This document shows positions 32,530 through 44,460 of a stretch of DNA of 64,000 nucleotides, piece by piece (position 1 is the stretch's first letter; each line of letters begins with the position of its first letter). The DNA comes from Carya illinoinensis (lineage: Eukaryota; Streptophyta; Magnoliopsida; Fagales; Juglandaceae): NCBI RefSeq assembly GCF_018687715.1, contig NC_056759.1, positions 31,425,385 through 31,489,384 on the forward strand, in the 5' to 3' direction. The notes under the pieces are model-generated. The model did no database searches and was not told where the DNA came from. It saw nothing but the letters and a program-made list of their open reading frames with translations. The position numbers and the translations under genes were made by a program.

Positions 32530-32750
32530 CCTCAACCATGTGAAAAATCTTGGACCTCGTTGAGTTGGTGCCTGTGGAAGAGGCTTCAATCCTCAAAGGA
32601 CCACCCCAATTTATTGTCCCAGCAGATACCGTACGTGAGGCCTTTTTTATTATGTACAGGAAGTGATTTTCCTGAAAATCATGGATTCATCAACGTTTCT
32701 ACCTGAAAGAACCATTCCATCTATATGAATCCCCACATGGTTTCTTTCTC
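32530..32750 (-). pseudogene. P1B-type copper ATPase fragment (PAA2/HMA8-like)
   Basis: Spread over shifted frames, the minus strand shows 'GRNVDESM', then '[12 protein letters not shown]', then '[20 protein letters not shown]' and 'SKIFHMVE'. In chloroplast copper ATPases these form the actuator-domain block just after the TGES-type loop; the glycine-glutamate part of that loop is altered here. At least one frameshift and a stop are present. Downstream it joins sequence leading into the CDPK piece within 90 bp, so it is a chimeric junction and not a natural gene order. Confidence 0.65.
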
Positions 32751-33144
32751 TTCCTCTATCAAAGGGCCAATGAGGTGGCATTATACCCATAAGCAAATCA
32801 TGTTAACATAATGTGCACAAGGAGGGGCCGAATGTCTTTCGACTCTTTCTCAAGGAATTTCTCTGCACAACGGTTCCAATAATCCCATGCCACTCAAAAA
32901 CAGCTCTATGTAACAATTTATCGAGCAACTGAGTAAATTTCATATCTACTAAAACTTGTGAAACCATGAGATTTTAGTATATTTCTCTTATCTACTAAAA
33001 CTAGCAAAACAATGAGATTTTTCTTATCTACTAAAACGGCAGCATGAATGCTTTTTGTTCCCTTTATCTCCCCGTACTCAGAACTCATTGTTCGACCAAG
33101 GGAATTTTTATACACCTTAGCAGCGTGACACCAAACGCCTAAAT

Positions 33145-33325
33145 GCTCTTCAACCATTTCTTTCATAAGCTTGAGTTTCTTTTCATGGTTAGTGGCAAAA
33201 TAATTTAGATAAAATAATGGCTTTCTTCCAGAAGTGACGATATCATCAATACTCATTGCAACCCAATCAATCCCAGTATTTTCATGGATTCCAGTTTAAA
33301 ATGCAAGCTTAAGTTTAGTTGCCGC
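33145..33325 (-). pseudogene. AIR synthase fragment (phosphoribosylformylglycinamidine cyclo-ligase, PUR5-like)
   Basis: Minus strand shows 'ATKLKLAF', a stop, 'TGIHENTGIDWVAMSIDDIV' and 'TSGRKPLFYLNYFAT', the highly conserved N-terminal block of AIR synthase of purine biosynthesis, in which plants usually read [28 protein letters not shown]-like. After the block the sequence no longer matches, so the capture ends there. It is too short and broken to be functional. Confidence 0.75.
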
Positions 33326-33439
33326 ACTATATTCTATAAGAAACTTTACCACCATAAAAACCCTGTGAGAATCTGAGAATCTTTGAAGGACATGAGACGA
33401 AAACGAAGCTCTGATGAGAATGGTTAAAAAAAAATGGAT

Positions 33440-33541
33440 CGATGTTCGAAGATGGGTGGTGTTGTCGATTCGAACTTACGCAGGCAAGTGTGACAATCTT
33501 GAGCACAAGTCTCCTCAGCCACTTCATCGAACAACTCCTGT
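33440..33541 (-). pseudogene. Unidentified captured exon
   Basis: One minus-strand frame reads 'ELFDEVAEETCAQDCHTCL' followed by 'RKFESTTPPIFEH', immediately after an acceptor-like 'cctaacag'. The composition looks like real protein, but I do not recognise the family. It lies between the CIA1 and AIR synthase pieces in the same orientation. Confidence 0.35.
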
Positions 33542-34169
33542 TAGGTCCCAAACACAGATATTACAATGCTAACGTAAATTGTTTTCTCTTCAGGTGAGAA
33601 AGTATCGCACAGTTTGGATAATTATTTTTTATGATCCTCATTGATAAGTCTTGGCTACTTAAATAAGCAGGCCCACGTACATAATGCCGACATAAAAGGA
33701 AAACTAGTAGCTAACAACTGGAATTCAAACACACGTAAAAATAGAGCATGCAAATACACGTAAAAACAGAGCATAACTAATGGAAATAAACTCTCAACTA
33801 CTGATGACCCATTCCACTTCTACACGATGAACCATTCCACTTCTGCATGTAAAACTCTTGACTGCCACGACCCAGTCCATTCCTGCATTGTTCTTCTCGT
33901 GCTTAATGGCCCCGTCTGCTGTCTACGTTGCATTCATGCTGCATGCAATGGTCTTTCACGTCCCAGCTCATCCCAAATATTTGGGATTTGGCTTTAGGCT
34001 TCTCTTAACTTACGTGGCCTATCAGCTCCCAAAGTAATTTTCCATTGCCCTCCACCAGCAATTACCAACAAAGTGTAAAAGACATCATATACCTAAAAAT
34101 TACCTTCAATAGTATGCTATCTCGATTTTTGGCAGAAATTGAAAATTGAGATAAGGTACATGTGCTTAC

Positions 34170-34650
34170 CACTGAGAGCATCTCCAACTTCTTCTATGGC
34201 TTCAGCTTCATCCTTAATGGTGTTATCGTAGCTACAAGGGAAGCAAACATCTTGAGTATGTCTCTGCAACACCGAAACACACTCGAACTCGTTGACAGGC
34301 TGCATTTCCCAAGTCCAAACCGATTCATCTCGGCCACACATTGCAAGAAACATCCTCGATGCCTTCCATGAAACAATGTTTACTTCATTCTCATGACCCT
34401 CTAAAGTGGAGACCCATTCTTAATCACCACCAACATTTTCCCAAATGGAAGCAGTGGCGTTGAAGCTTGCGGTATCCAATAGCTTCCCCGACGGTGACCA
34501 AGCCCAAGATCGGACGGTCCTACTGTAAGTGTTTTCTAGAATTGCCTTGCAGGTCCAAGTAGCAGATGGAGAGGGAGTGTGCTCCTAGATTCGGGCAGAC
34601 TTGTCGCCGCTACAGGAGGCAAAGGCGAGAGGAGTCCCAGTGCAAACAAG
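34170..34650 (-). pseudogene. CIA1/CIAO1-like WD40 protein fragment
   Basis: The minus strand gives consecutive WD40 blades typical of the cytosolic iron-sulphur assembly protein CIA1: 'TPLAFASCSGDKSARI', 'RTVRSWAWSPSGKLLDTASF', 'NATASIWENVGGD', '[20 protein letters not shown]', '[20 protein letters not shown]' and 'CSYDNTIK'. Two in-frame stops occur (one at a tryptophan of the first WD dipeptide). About 15 residues are missing before 'CSYDNTIK'. The fragment ends at a canonical donor (ggtaagc), so it was taken from genomic DNA and not from a spliced message. Not functional. Confidence 0.8.
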
Positions 34651-35110
34651 GGCTTGTGATTTTTGGAGTGCCAGGCTAAAGAAAGGTTGATGGGGTGAAA
34701 GAAAATGGAAAGGGACAAGGCTGTCGAAAGGAAAATGAGATTGAGGGGCAAACCAGAAAATGAAAGTGAGTCTTCGATTATTTCTGAGAATGGAAGAAGA
34801 ACTCGTATTTTGGGAGTGGTTTTTCGTGATGAGGATGAAGAGCTGCAGAGAGTGCGACGGTAATGAAAGAGGGAGGAGGGTGAGGAGCAGAGACAATGGA
34901 GGCCTATACCACCTGGGTCAAACTCCCTCCTGGCTCTCAGTTCGTCCCTTTCAACTGTGGGTGTGGAAGTTGGAGCAAGGTTTGAAACAAGGAGTGATTC
35001 TGTCGAAGACTCTGAGACTCTCCTACTATGATTAGAGCCGGCCACCTTAGAGACTACAGAAAATTCGACCAGGTTCTTCAAAGACTGAGATTTCACCATC
35101 AAGAATTGGA

Positions 35111-36769
35111 ATCTCTTCTATCACTACTGATTTTCCTTTTCCTCCTGTTGAATCTGTAGCCCCTTTCATTTGTTCCCTTACTTCGATAGCGTCCAAATTT
35201 CAAAGCTTCCCTATTTCCCGTTTTCATCTATGTTATGTTTATGTGTTTTCTTTTTCTTTTTTAAATTTAATATATCAGCCGATTTTCTCACAGTTTCGCG
35301 CCTCGGTTGCCCGTAGCAGTATTGTTCCTGAAAACATATAAAATCTTAATGTATTTACTATTAAGCTAAGCATTACTTATAACTGACAGCATTTAATTTA
35401 GTCGTGAAGTCCACGTATATGTTGTGTTTATTGTTTCAGTGCTTTACTAGCATAATTATATATCCTCTCGCCACATTCTTCTTTTTCTTCTTATTCTTCA
35501 ACATCCTCATGCAGGCACCATTATTAGCTAGCACGCTAAAATCAAACGTAGAAGAAGAAGATGACTACTGTAATGGCAAGGAGTTTTAAGATCAGATTCA
35601 TAAAACAGTTATTTTATCGGTGCATCTAATTCATGTATTCTATATATTTATTTTGTGTAGGTTGGAATTAAGTATTATTTTTTATTAGAAGAAGGGCAAA
35701 ACAGGAGAAGAAACTGTTCGATCATCTGAATCGTAAAGATCAAAGAGAGTCCGGATGGTAAGGAGGGAGGGACAAAGTCACAAAAGGAACACCACCCAAT
35801 ACATTAAATAGTAATTCATGTAACGTGATTTCTGAGATGTGGTGGGAATTAGAGCTTCGAGAATGGAGCTTGGGGGGTTTTGAAAAACTATGGTAAGTAG
35901 ATACAACCAGCGAATCTGTCTCCACCCAACTAATTAACTCTGTCCAACTTCCTAACCCCACTCCCCATAAAAACATATTACTAAACTAAACAAGAAGAGA
36001 TTATAAAAATTATTTGTGTCATCTCCTCCCTTCCCTCCCACCAAAATTAATAATCGTGTCACCCTATTTCATACTCTCACTATAATACAAAATTACAAAT
36101 TCTTAATGCTATCGGCCTAACTACGTCCAAACAAATATGGGCCCTTGATTCTAAATGTCAACACATGGGATGACGTTGATCCTTGGATTAGGAGCTGTTA
36201 GAAAAAATATTGTACTATATATATAATATATATAGTTCTCCACATTATGACACATAACATCTTTAAACTATCAAATAAAATCATAATATACATTTTACAA
36301 ATCAAAGAGGTTATCGTTTGAAGAGTTTCTATGAAACAGAGTCATCTTCATTGGCAAGGACTGACATTTTATTTGTGGAGTTTGGTTTATTTTTGTGATA
36401 GCCCAATTTGATAATATTACTCGACAAGAATTCGTTACAATTTTTTTGGTAGAATTTCCATGAGGCTTGGGCCATGGAGCGCATGCTTGGACCTATAAAT
36501 TTTTTACTCGTTTTGTGACTCGAGAAATCAGATAAAAAATTCGCTTGAGTTAAACTCAAGTTTGAGACGTTGCTCTAACGAATAAAACGATAATTGTAAA
36601 ATTATTATTTCCGTCATACAACTATAAAGCTTGTAGCTTTCCTTCCCCTTGATTCCCCAAGCTTGTAAGTTTTAATTTATTTTCATTAATAATATTTTGA
36701 AAGTTTCATTTCAATACTTCATACAACTATTTCCGTCATCACGTTCTTGAGCACAAAAGAAAATGGTTC
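35111..36769. other. Spacer with a dispersed duplicated segment
   Basis: No gene recognised. About 35925-36230 is duplicated near 58747-59085 (separate entry). The remainder is AT-rich with a TA repeat at about 36220-36235. Confidence 0.5.
35925..36230 (+). repeat. Dispersed direct duplication, copy 1 (partner 58747-59085)
   Basis: Shares 'aaactaaacaagaagagatt', 'gtgtcaccctatttcatact', 'tatgggcccttgattctaaa' and 'ttgatccttggattaggagc' with the partner, same order and strand. Copy 2 has about 40 extra bp. No coding capacity. Confidence 0.85.
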
Positions 36770-38172
36770 ATTCTTTTAAAGAAAAAGGATTTAAGTTTAT
36801 GCATATTGCTTCAGTTCAGATTGCTATCTGACCTTTAATTAGGAAGGGTATTAATGCTTTTGTTCTTTTATGTTTACGAGATGGTATATTCAAAAGGTTG
36901 ATGACAGTGTTTTAGGAGTAGTTCAAACTTCTCTTATGGAAGGACCTGTTCATTTTGATTGCTATCCTGATTTAACTGTTGATTTGTTTGATGATAATGT
37001 TTTATTTGTTTTAACTCTGAATATACTGACTTATGGCTTTGACATGGTAAAAGGTAGCAGACCTATTGCCTTAGTTTATCGGATTCACTGCCGAGTCTTA
37101 AGCACTAACCTTAAGCCAAAGGCTAAGATAAGTCTCCCAAGAACCAAACCCTTCTGATGCATAGCTCAACTTCAAATGCTAACGTCAGAACCCCTAAAAT
37201 GCTCTTCTAGAAAGATATTGACCTACTAGAAGAATGGATCCTTAAACAAGAACTTCCTCCTACTAAAGTTCTTTTAGAAGTCCCCAATCTTAGTTATACT
37301 CAGCAGTATCTTGATGGTACTGTAAAGATTTCTTTTGACCGACCTTCGATTACCAACGAAAGAAGAAATTCTTTTGCTGGTTCTAGATCCTCCTTCAATT
37401 AGGACCAAGATCTAAGAGATGATAATCTCAAAAGATACTTGAAGGATCATGAAAATCCTACTCGTCCGATCTTGATTAGGGAACTTCTTGCGAAGGAAAA
37501 TCCCTCTGTTTCAGATTTAAAGTTGAAAGGAATTTCAACTAATTTACAAGTTAATTCTGCTTATTATTCAACCAAGGACGATCTTAAGTCCAAGAGAAAA
37601 TCCATAAAGGAAGGAGCTGGAGAAGACATTGAGTCTTTATCTCCAACCACTTCTGATATGGTTGCTCCTGTTCATCACCAATTAATGGTGCTGGACAAAG
37701 CACTTGATATTGATATGGTTTCTCTGTTTAATGAGTTCAATTCAGCTGAAAACTGTAATAAGCAAAAAACTTATTATGTAACTTTTTCAGTTCTTGAGAA
37801 ACAGAAGATTCGAAGGAAATGGAAAGAAAGGATGTATGCACTCAACAAGCATATACTTTTTTTTTTTATTATTTCCTAGAAAATCAATATGCTTCAAAGG
37901 ACGATTCAAAAAACAGGTTTAATGTTTTAAAAACAAGTTTTACTAAAGAAGAAGGCAAGACTGTTGTTAAAACCAGCCACCCTCCTTTAGAAACCATCCT
38001 TGTTTCAGTGAAGGCTTCACCTTTTAAAATCTCGAATCCTGATCCAGAAAACAATGTTTTGTTTAAAACAAAAAAGATTATCGAACAAAACAATTCTGTC
38101 AACCAGACCTTCTATACAATAGGTCAACAACTTGACCGTATAAAGGAAAAAGTTGAAAAAACTGTTTTATAA
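36770..38172 (+). pseudogene. Endogenous pararetrovirus (Caulimoviridae-like) relic, movement-protein region
   Basis: Fragments in several frames resemble the movement-protein domain found in plant endogenous pararetroviruses, especially 'GPVHFDCYPDLTVDLFDD' followed by an 'IALVYRIH' motif (about 36940-37090). Further downstream are lysine-rich stretches like the region between movement and coat proteins in such polyproteins (37439-37879 and 37819-38172). Stops and frame changes occur at about 37155, 37400 and 37877. No reverse transcriptase or replication signal was recognised nearby. It is an inactive fossil; the family call rests on a few motifs. Confidence 0.5.
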
Positions 38173-38306
38173 AAACCTGCTTCAACTAGTTTAAAAATAG
38201 TTGAAAAACCTTTGATTATTTTAGCAGAGAACATGCAAAAAAGTTATTATAAACATATATATATATATATATGTATATATTTATTATAAGCAGTATGACC
38301 ATTTAG

Positions 38307-38929
38307 TAGGGGTGTCAAATCGTATTAACGGGTGTGTTCGTGTCGTGTCAAAACATGTATATTATATTATATAGCTCAATCCTAATCTGATCCATTAAAC
38401 TTATCGTGTCAAAATCTGAAACCCTAATACGACCCGTTAACATAACGGGTCGTGTCGTGTCAACTCGTTTTGACCCATTAGTAAATATTACGAAATAGGT
38501 TAAAATGATACAATATGACTATTTTCAAACTGTTTATATAAATTGGTTGAGTAAGCCCGAAATTAACCAGTTTGATCTGATTAAATTTAGCATAATTTTA
38601 TATAAATTTTAAAATCATAATATTTATAAAAATTATAAATTTAACTATAAGTCTAAAATTACAATTCAAATAATAAAAATATCGAAATTGAAATTCTAAC
38701 AATTTTACTTTTAAGTATAAGGGTATAATTGTAACTTTAACTTTCTTGACGTGTCATAACGGATTATAACGTGTCATAATGGGTTGACCCGTTATCAACC
38801 CGTTAAGTAATCGTGTCTTAACAGATCAACCCGTTTTGATCCAAACTCATTAAGACTAAATCCTAACCCGCTATTATCATGTTGTGTTCGTGTTGGGTTA
38901 ACGGATCGTGTAACATAATACCACCCCTA
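38307..38929 (+). mobile_element. hAT-like non-autonomous repeat with 8-bp target duplication
   Basis: 623 bp with inverted ends TAGGGGTG...CACCCCTA. Flanking 8-mers are CCATTTAG (38299-38306) and CCGTTTAG (38930-38937), one mismatch. Inside are repeated 'aacgggtcgtgtcgtgtc'-type words. The same family makes up 26155-28002. No protein is encoded. Confidence 0.8.
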
Positions 38930-39589
38930 CCGTTTAGCATCGTAAATTAACCTTACAGTAAATTTTGACATCCTCAAAATAATAAAATTTACTGTAGCTT
39001 CGCGAACGTAAATACATTGTTTAACTAAATCTTTATAGCCTATTTCTAGTTTTACTTTACTTTTGTACATCGTTTTTCACGACAGATTCCCCCTCCAATC
39101 TTGATATTGCAATCCGTTACCGATATTTCCTAAATAATTTTATATTTATCATCTTTATTTATATTTCTTTTATATATTTTGAAGAAATTTCTTCAATGTA
39201 AATAAATTACATATGAAATAACTTAAATGAAAAGTTGTCTTACATGTACTATATCATATGTTGGTTGAGCACACACCTTCTTTTCATTCTTTTAAATTAT
39301 TGTAATACATAATTCCTTTATTGAAAGTGGAGTGCTACAATTTGTTTTTTTTTTAAAAAAAATCTTATAAAAATTATAAATTTATAAATTAATATAATTT
39401 TATATGATTTGTTAGATCTATTTTAATAATAATAAAAAATTTACTTTAGAATCTAATGTGTCATATCAAGACAAACCAATTTGTTAATTTATTTTTATAT
39501 AATCTTTTTAAGGCTAAAACATTTTGAATACATGCTAGAGAAAAAAATATTGTCTTTGTCTATAACTTGTAACAAACTGAGGTTTAGGT

Positions 39590-39880
39590 TTGGTTTGGTA
39601 TCACAAACTTTTGAAATTATCTTATCTAATCTTATCTTATCTAATTACATCTCAACATCTAAATATTATTTACATAGATATATTTTTTACTTTTAAATTT
39701 TTAACTTTTTCATCTAATCATTATTTAATCATTAAAAATTTTTCAAATTCAAAAAAAGAAAACACAAAAAATAATTCAAAATTTTCAAAAATAAAAATTA
39801 TATTAAAAAAATTATATTCTAACGATATTTTATTCAACTATCAATCTCATCTCATTTCATCTACTCACCAAATATGATTA
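39590..39880. mobile_element. MITE, fourth copy
   Basis: Starts 'ggtttggtatcacaaacttt' and ends with 'ctcatctcatttcatctact', matching the family at 29512-29712. Interior is A/T-rich without coding signal. Confidence 0.45.
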
Positions 39881-39909
39881 GTCATGAACATAAGAGATAT
39901 GATGAAATA

Positions 39910-40380
39910 AAAGTATTTGCTATTGCCAAGTTCAAAATTTGACAAAAATTAGAGTTTTTTGTTAAAGTCAAAATCAATAGAGATATTAATTCATATTGGA
40001 CTAGTTATTTTAAAGTCAAAATAATAATATAATATTATATATTTTAATAATAATTCTTTTAATTTTAATTTTAATTAATATCTTGCAAATATACTCTATA
40101 TATTAATTAATAATTTAATTTTTACTTAAAATTATTATTTCTTAACTATTTTTTTTAATTTAATTATCTAACAAACATATTTGAGAGTATTTTAATCAAT
40201 AAATTAATATTTAAAAAATGAATAGTGGCCGATTAAATTAAAAAAAAATAAAAATATTGTAGCTCAAAAAGGTTTGGCTATTTCAATTAAGATCAATTTT
40301 GACATTTATATTTTTTAACTATAATATAACGACTCACTAGCATCTTTGAGCACTAGTAGTGACTTAGTTAAAGTTAAATT
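39910..40380. repeat. Dispersed AT-rich repeat, copy 2 (partner 29765-30195)
   Basis: Follows a MITE exactly as copy 1 does. Alignable blocks include 'gagttttttgttaaagtc' and 'aaaataataatataatatta'. Confidence 0.45.
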
Positions 40381-41194
40381 TTAGTCAAAGAATAATTAAA
40401 GTGTCAAATAAAGTGAAGTAATGGGCTCAACAAATGAACAATGTTTTTAACTTTAAATCATACGGTTGGCCAAATTTATTGTGCTGAAGGGGCTGACCAA
40501 ATATTTTTTTGGACTAAAAAATGATATTTCCGCTGAGTTCTTTCATGGGGTGTCCTTCAGGATCAGTTTTCTGTCTTCTGGCCATAAAATGTCATTGCTG
40601 CTCAAAACATCTCTTCCATTTTAGTTTCTTGTACAATGTATAAATTTGTTTTTATTGGATTTTGATGTCCACGTGGTCATTGATAAGGAAAAATCTAGTT
40701 GCAAGCATAACTGCGCACTAATATATACACAAATCTAATGTGATTGGTCAAAAAGTAGATTTTATTGAAACAGAGCTAATTTAAATTTTAAATATGAAGG
40801 AATTAGTATTGATATGCAGATTAGTATGCAATTTTACTTGTACGTAGCAAAACTCCATTGATAATTCTTATAATTCTATTGGTGTAGTATGCGACTGTTT
40901 TTAAATGATTTTCAAATTTTCGTGTTGCAATTTATTGTTATGTGAAAAGGATTCGGTTCCTTGCCAGAATTTCAGAATTTCACTTTTCCTTTCAGGATTA
41001 AGTTTTATGTGAAAATGAATTTTTATAATTAAAATAATAAAAAGTTAAAAATCAGAATGGTGAAAAATTTGTTGAATCTATTATTTATTATTGTAAAAAG
41101 TGATTAACTAAAATTTATAAAAGTAAATTTTTTAATCAAATTTTAGTTAAAATTTATTAAAACCATTACTAATACCATTAGTAGCTTTGAGTAG
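40381..41194. other. AT-rich spacer
   Basis: No coding region, repeat ends or RNA gene recognised. Confidence 0.5.
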
Positions 41195-41718
41195 TGTTGA
41201 GTAGAGTAGAGAAGAGGAGCCGAATAGCCGTGTTGATGTTGATAAAGACCTGCCAACTGGATGCTTGCTTTCCAAATGACAAAATGCTCTCCGTTACCAC
41301 CAGAAAAGACACTTGCATTTAAAGGGTCCTATGGTCTTACCACATTAAACGACAACCCTTCCCACGACATCGATTGTGTTGTGTCGACCTCTTTTGGGGA
41401 GGGAGTGGTAACAGCACTGCTTCGTCATTTTGAATTTCACCCATTTGATCTGCTTTTCTTTTCACTGGTTATTCCGGTCGGGACCATCATATTGCGTGCC
41501 TCTGCCTTCACCCTTCTTCATTAGCCAGCTCTGTCACTGTGCAGTGTGAGCCGCTGATCCCCCTACAATACAATACGATACAATTCTTTGGGTTGCATTA
41601 TATGTAAATCTCACAACATTTGGAGGTTGATAAGGTAATTTAACGGTGATAATGCCAAAACACTCCTTCTCGTTTCTCTCCATGTCAGTGAACATTGTTT
41701 GACCAGTTTTATCCAACC

Positions 41719-41898
41719 TGTAAACCAACTTATCATATTTAGCCGTCGTAATTGATCAAATCGTAATCGTTAATTAAGACCTCTGTACCCCTATATATAT
41801 GGGTATTTCTAAGTTCAAAATATTCAATCAATGAGAATGGCTCTCTCGCACTCTTTCTCTATCTTTGAAACTCTCTCTATTTTAATTGATTCACAACA
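41719..41898 (+). repeat. 5' LTR of the decayed Copia element
   Basis: 180 bp, 5' end truncated relative to the other LTR (TGTTGTAAACC there, cctgtaaacc here), 3' end CACAACA followed by the primer-site sequence. Confidence 0.8.
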
Positions 41899-41913
41899 CG
41901 TTATCAGCACGAT
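41899..41913 (+). promoter_or_regulatory. Primer binding site of the decayed Copia element
   Basis: 'cgttatcagcacgat' directly after the LTR. This variant occurs in several plant Copia lineages and pairs with an internal part of initiator Met tRNA, unlike the 3'-end site of the SIRE-type element. Confidence 0.6.
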
Positions 41914-41989
41914 TACTCTCCAATCTCTTCTCCCTCTAAAGATCTTCGTTTCTATGTTATCTGTATTGGTTATTTTGGATTCTTTGAAG

Positions 41990-43200
41990 TCTTGCATAGA
42001 GAGGGGTTTCTGTTGTATTTTACTCAGAAGATCCGAGCACTTCCCATACGCTGCAGATGCACCCACCGAGCAGCACCGGAGAGTGATGCTCCTGTCGCCG
42101 CTCCGACCTGAAACCGACCACTCAGTTGGAGTCGCTGAACGTGTCGGTGCCGCCGGCGTCGCATACGATATACTTGCAGACGCTATACAACGTGCAGGGG
42201 AGGGACCTTCACGGCCAGTTGCATGATCTTCTCTTTCTCATGGATCGCTGACGATGTCAATAGACGAGGAGATACCAGCTAGGCATTTCTTAAAAGCTTC
42301 GGAGGACAAAGGTTTTTGCCGAAGGCCCACTTCCATTCTCGTTGTTTCCGGCGAGTCCCAACCGGAGCTGGGTTCCCTTCTTGAAGCCATACAGGAACCG
42401 GAGACCCCATCGCCACAACGTTTCTCTTCCGATTTCGTTTATTGTTACCTCGGCTATAGTCTCACATGATTTTATTTTTCTCAAGAGCTACCTATCTATC
42501 CATGTTGTTATCTATCTATTAATCTTCTTCAGCTTTCCAGGGAAAAACCCAGCACAATCTATTGTCAAACGCGGCACAGAACTAGCGTCTTCCTCTCCGG
42601 GCAGTTGTGCAAGTTCTGTTCTTTGAGTAGCTTCAGCTTCGCAGGCCAGGTTTGTTACCAGCTACCAGTTCGTATTGAAAAAGCATATACATACACAATC
42701 CTTTGAGCCTTTTCCTGTTTGTTAATCTGCATGCGCACCTCCTGTCTCTGTGTTCGGAATAGATCTTTCACTTCTCTTGTGTCCTTGCCTTTTCTAGATC
42801 ATTATTTATTTGTTGTTTCTCTGATCAAGCATAGAGTTGAAAGTTTTACGTTTTATGGATTAGATCTTGTGAATCTTTTCTTAGTTGTCAGGAAGTTGCT
42901 TAAGCACCTGTTTTTGGTGCTCAAGGATGTTTATATATTTCTTTAAGAATTGGATTTCAAAGTCTATGTTGAGTCGGAAAGCGTCTTTGTTATTTGATGT
43001 ATAAGCAGGAAAGGTTTGGTTTCGTGTGATTCTCATGGCTGTATTTTTTTGAATTGGGTCAACTTTGGGATAGTTTTGGGGGTTTGAGAAAGTCCGTCTG
43101 ACAAATTATTAGTCGCGTTTCTGGTTCTCGCTTTGCGATCCTTGATTGTTAAGGATCTTTGTGATCATTGTTTTCTCGAGAGACAGAGGCCGGAATGGCA
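41990..43200 (+). other. GC-richer block of unknown origin inside the Copia element
   Basis: Just downstream of the primer site, about 42040-42460 is clearly richer in G and C than its surroundings and holds short open frames such as the 71-codon one at 42254-42469 and the phrase 'SHTIYLQTLYNVQGRDLHGQ' (about 42150-42215). The following 700 bp, rich in T and with 'gcaggccaggtttgttacc', resemble a plant gene leader and intron. None of it looks like Copia gag. It may be host DNA captured by the element or a later insertion; the source gene is not recognised. Confidence 0.35.
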
Positions 43201-44460
43201 CTACTGGATCCGCTGTAATGAAGCAAAACCAAATTCTGTGACCCATATGGATTCAATTCGAGTAGGCTGATAAACTAATTAGTAAAAGAACTAGCCCTGA
43301 TTAGTATATTACAATTATTGGAAAGAAGAAAGAAATATTGAACGAAGAGACCTTAAAATAATCACAGCCAACTGGAAGATGAGCTTGTGAATGTGGGGTA
43401 CATCAGATGGGTCAGCCAAGTGGATGAGGACAACGTAAATATTAAAGAAAGATAAAAAGTTTCAAATATGGCATGCCGTGGGGCCCTCAATGTGTGTGTC
43501 GGGTGAGATCACAAGCATGGTAAGGTCTTGGTTCAATGATTCTCTGAAAGTGCTGGAAGCCAATATTCAACACATTATCATTAGTCAAATATGCCAACCA
43601 TAAAAAGTTTCAAATATGGCATGCCAGCCATAAAAATTTTTATGTCGTGGCTCTTGTCAGAAATTAAAAAAAAAAAGAAAGAAAATAATAATAATAATAA
43701 TAGAAACCATTAGTCAAAATGACATGACAATTATAAAAGGACTTGTTTATTGAAGTTGTACGAAGGTTCTGATAATTATGAAGTTAGTGATCTTCAACTT
43801 AAGTAAGTTTTTAATATATTATTTACAATTGCTGAAGTGAATATTAATGATTATATTCATTATTATTACTTGATAAATTTTATATTTATTCACATAGTTT
43901 ACATATCAGTTATATCTAAGGTGAATTAAAATTTAGATAATTTACATTTCAGTTATATCTGTAGTAAATTTTTATTATCATAATTTATATACAAGTTCTA
44001 TTTACTTTTCTATATTTGTTATGAATTATTGATGATATATTTAAAATGAATGTCTCGAATGTGCTCCTGAAGTAGCAATATCGAGTGTGCTCTTGAAGTA
44101 GTAATATCAAATGCTACCAGCTTTCGGGCCAGAAGCCTGTATTGGAAAAGCTACCAGCTTTTTCTTTGAGATGATGTTATACAACTATTGAGTCAAATAT
44201 TATGATGCATCAAAAGTGATATGATTCAAAATATTTGTATTTTTTCATGATTATCTTGATCATCCAAAATGAATTACGATAAGTCGAATGATTTTCATAT
44301 GGACGTCCATAAAAGAACCAGAAGATTCTTTTACTATAAATACCACCAGAAGTGGAAAGAAAAGATTTGCTAGAAGCAAATAAAATAAAATAATTCGACG
44401 TTATCTTGATTATCATAGGTGAACTGGAAGTTTAGATGATAATTAAATTTTGGATGTAAT

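Larger units (their letters stand above)
31081..35110 (-). pseudogene. Array of captured gene fragments, all on the minus strand
   Basis: Partial, stop-containing pieces of at least four unrelated nuclear genes lie in one orientation: CIA1-like WD40 (34170-34650), an unidentified exon (33440-33541), AIR synthase-like (33145-33325), PAA2/HMA8-like copper ATPase (32530-32750) and CDPK-like (32050-32450). Some edges look like exon boundaries (donor 'ggtaagc' after the CIA1 piece, acceptor 'cctaacag' before the unknown exon). This is the pattern of a Helitron or Pack-MULE that has captured host fragments. Neither Helitron termini nor long inverted repeats were identified, so the carrier is unproven. 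The GC-richer block at 31120-31330 could be one end. Confidence 0.6.

Noticed and set aside
32918..33144. Continuation of the AIR synthase-like frame as a separate gene
   Set aside because: Open but unrelated to AIR synthase and not recognised; partial internal repetition ('VLVDKKNLI', 'VLVDKRNI') suggests non-functional DNA.
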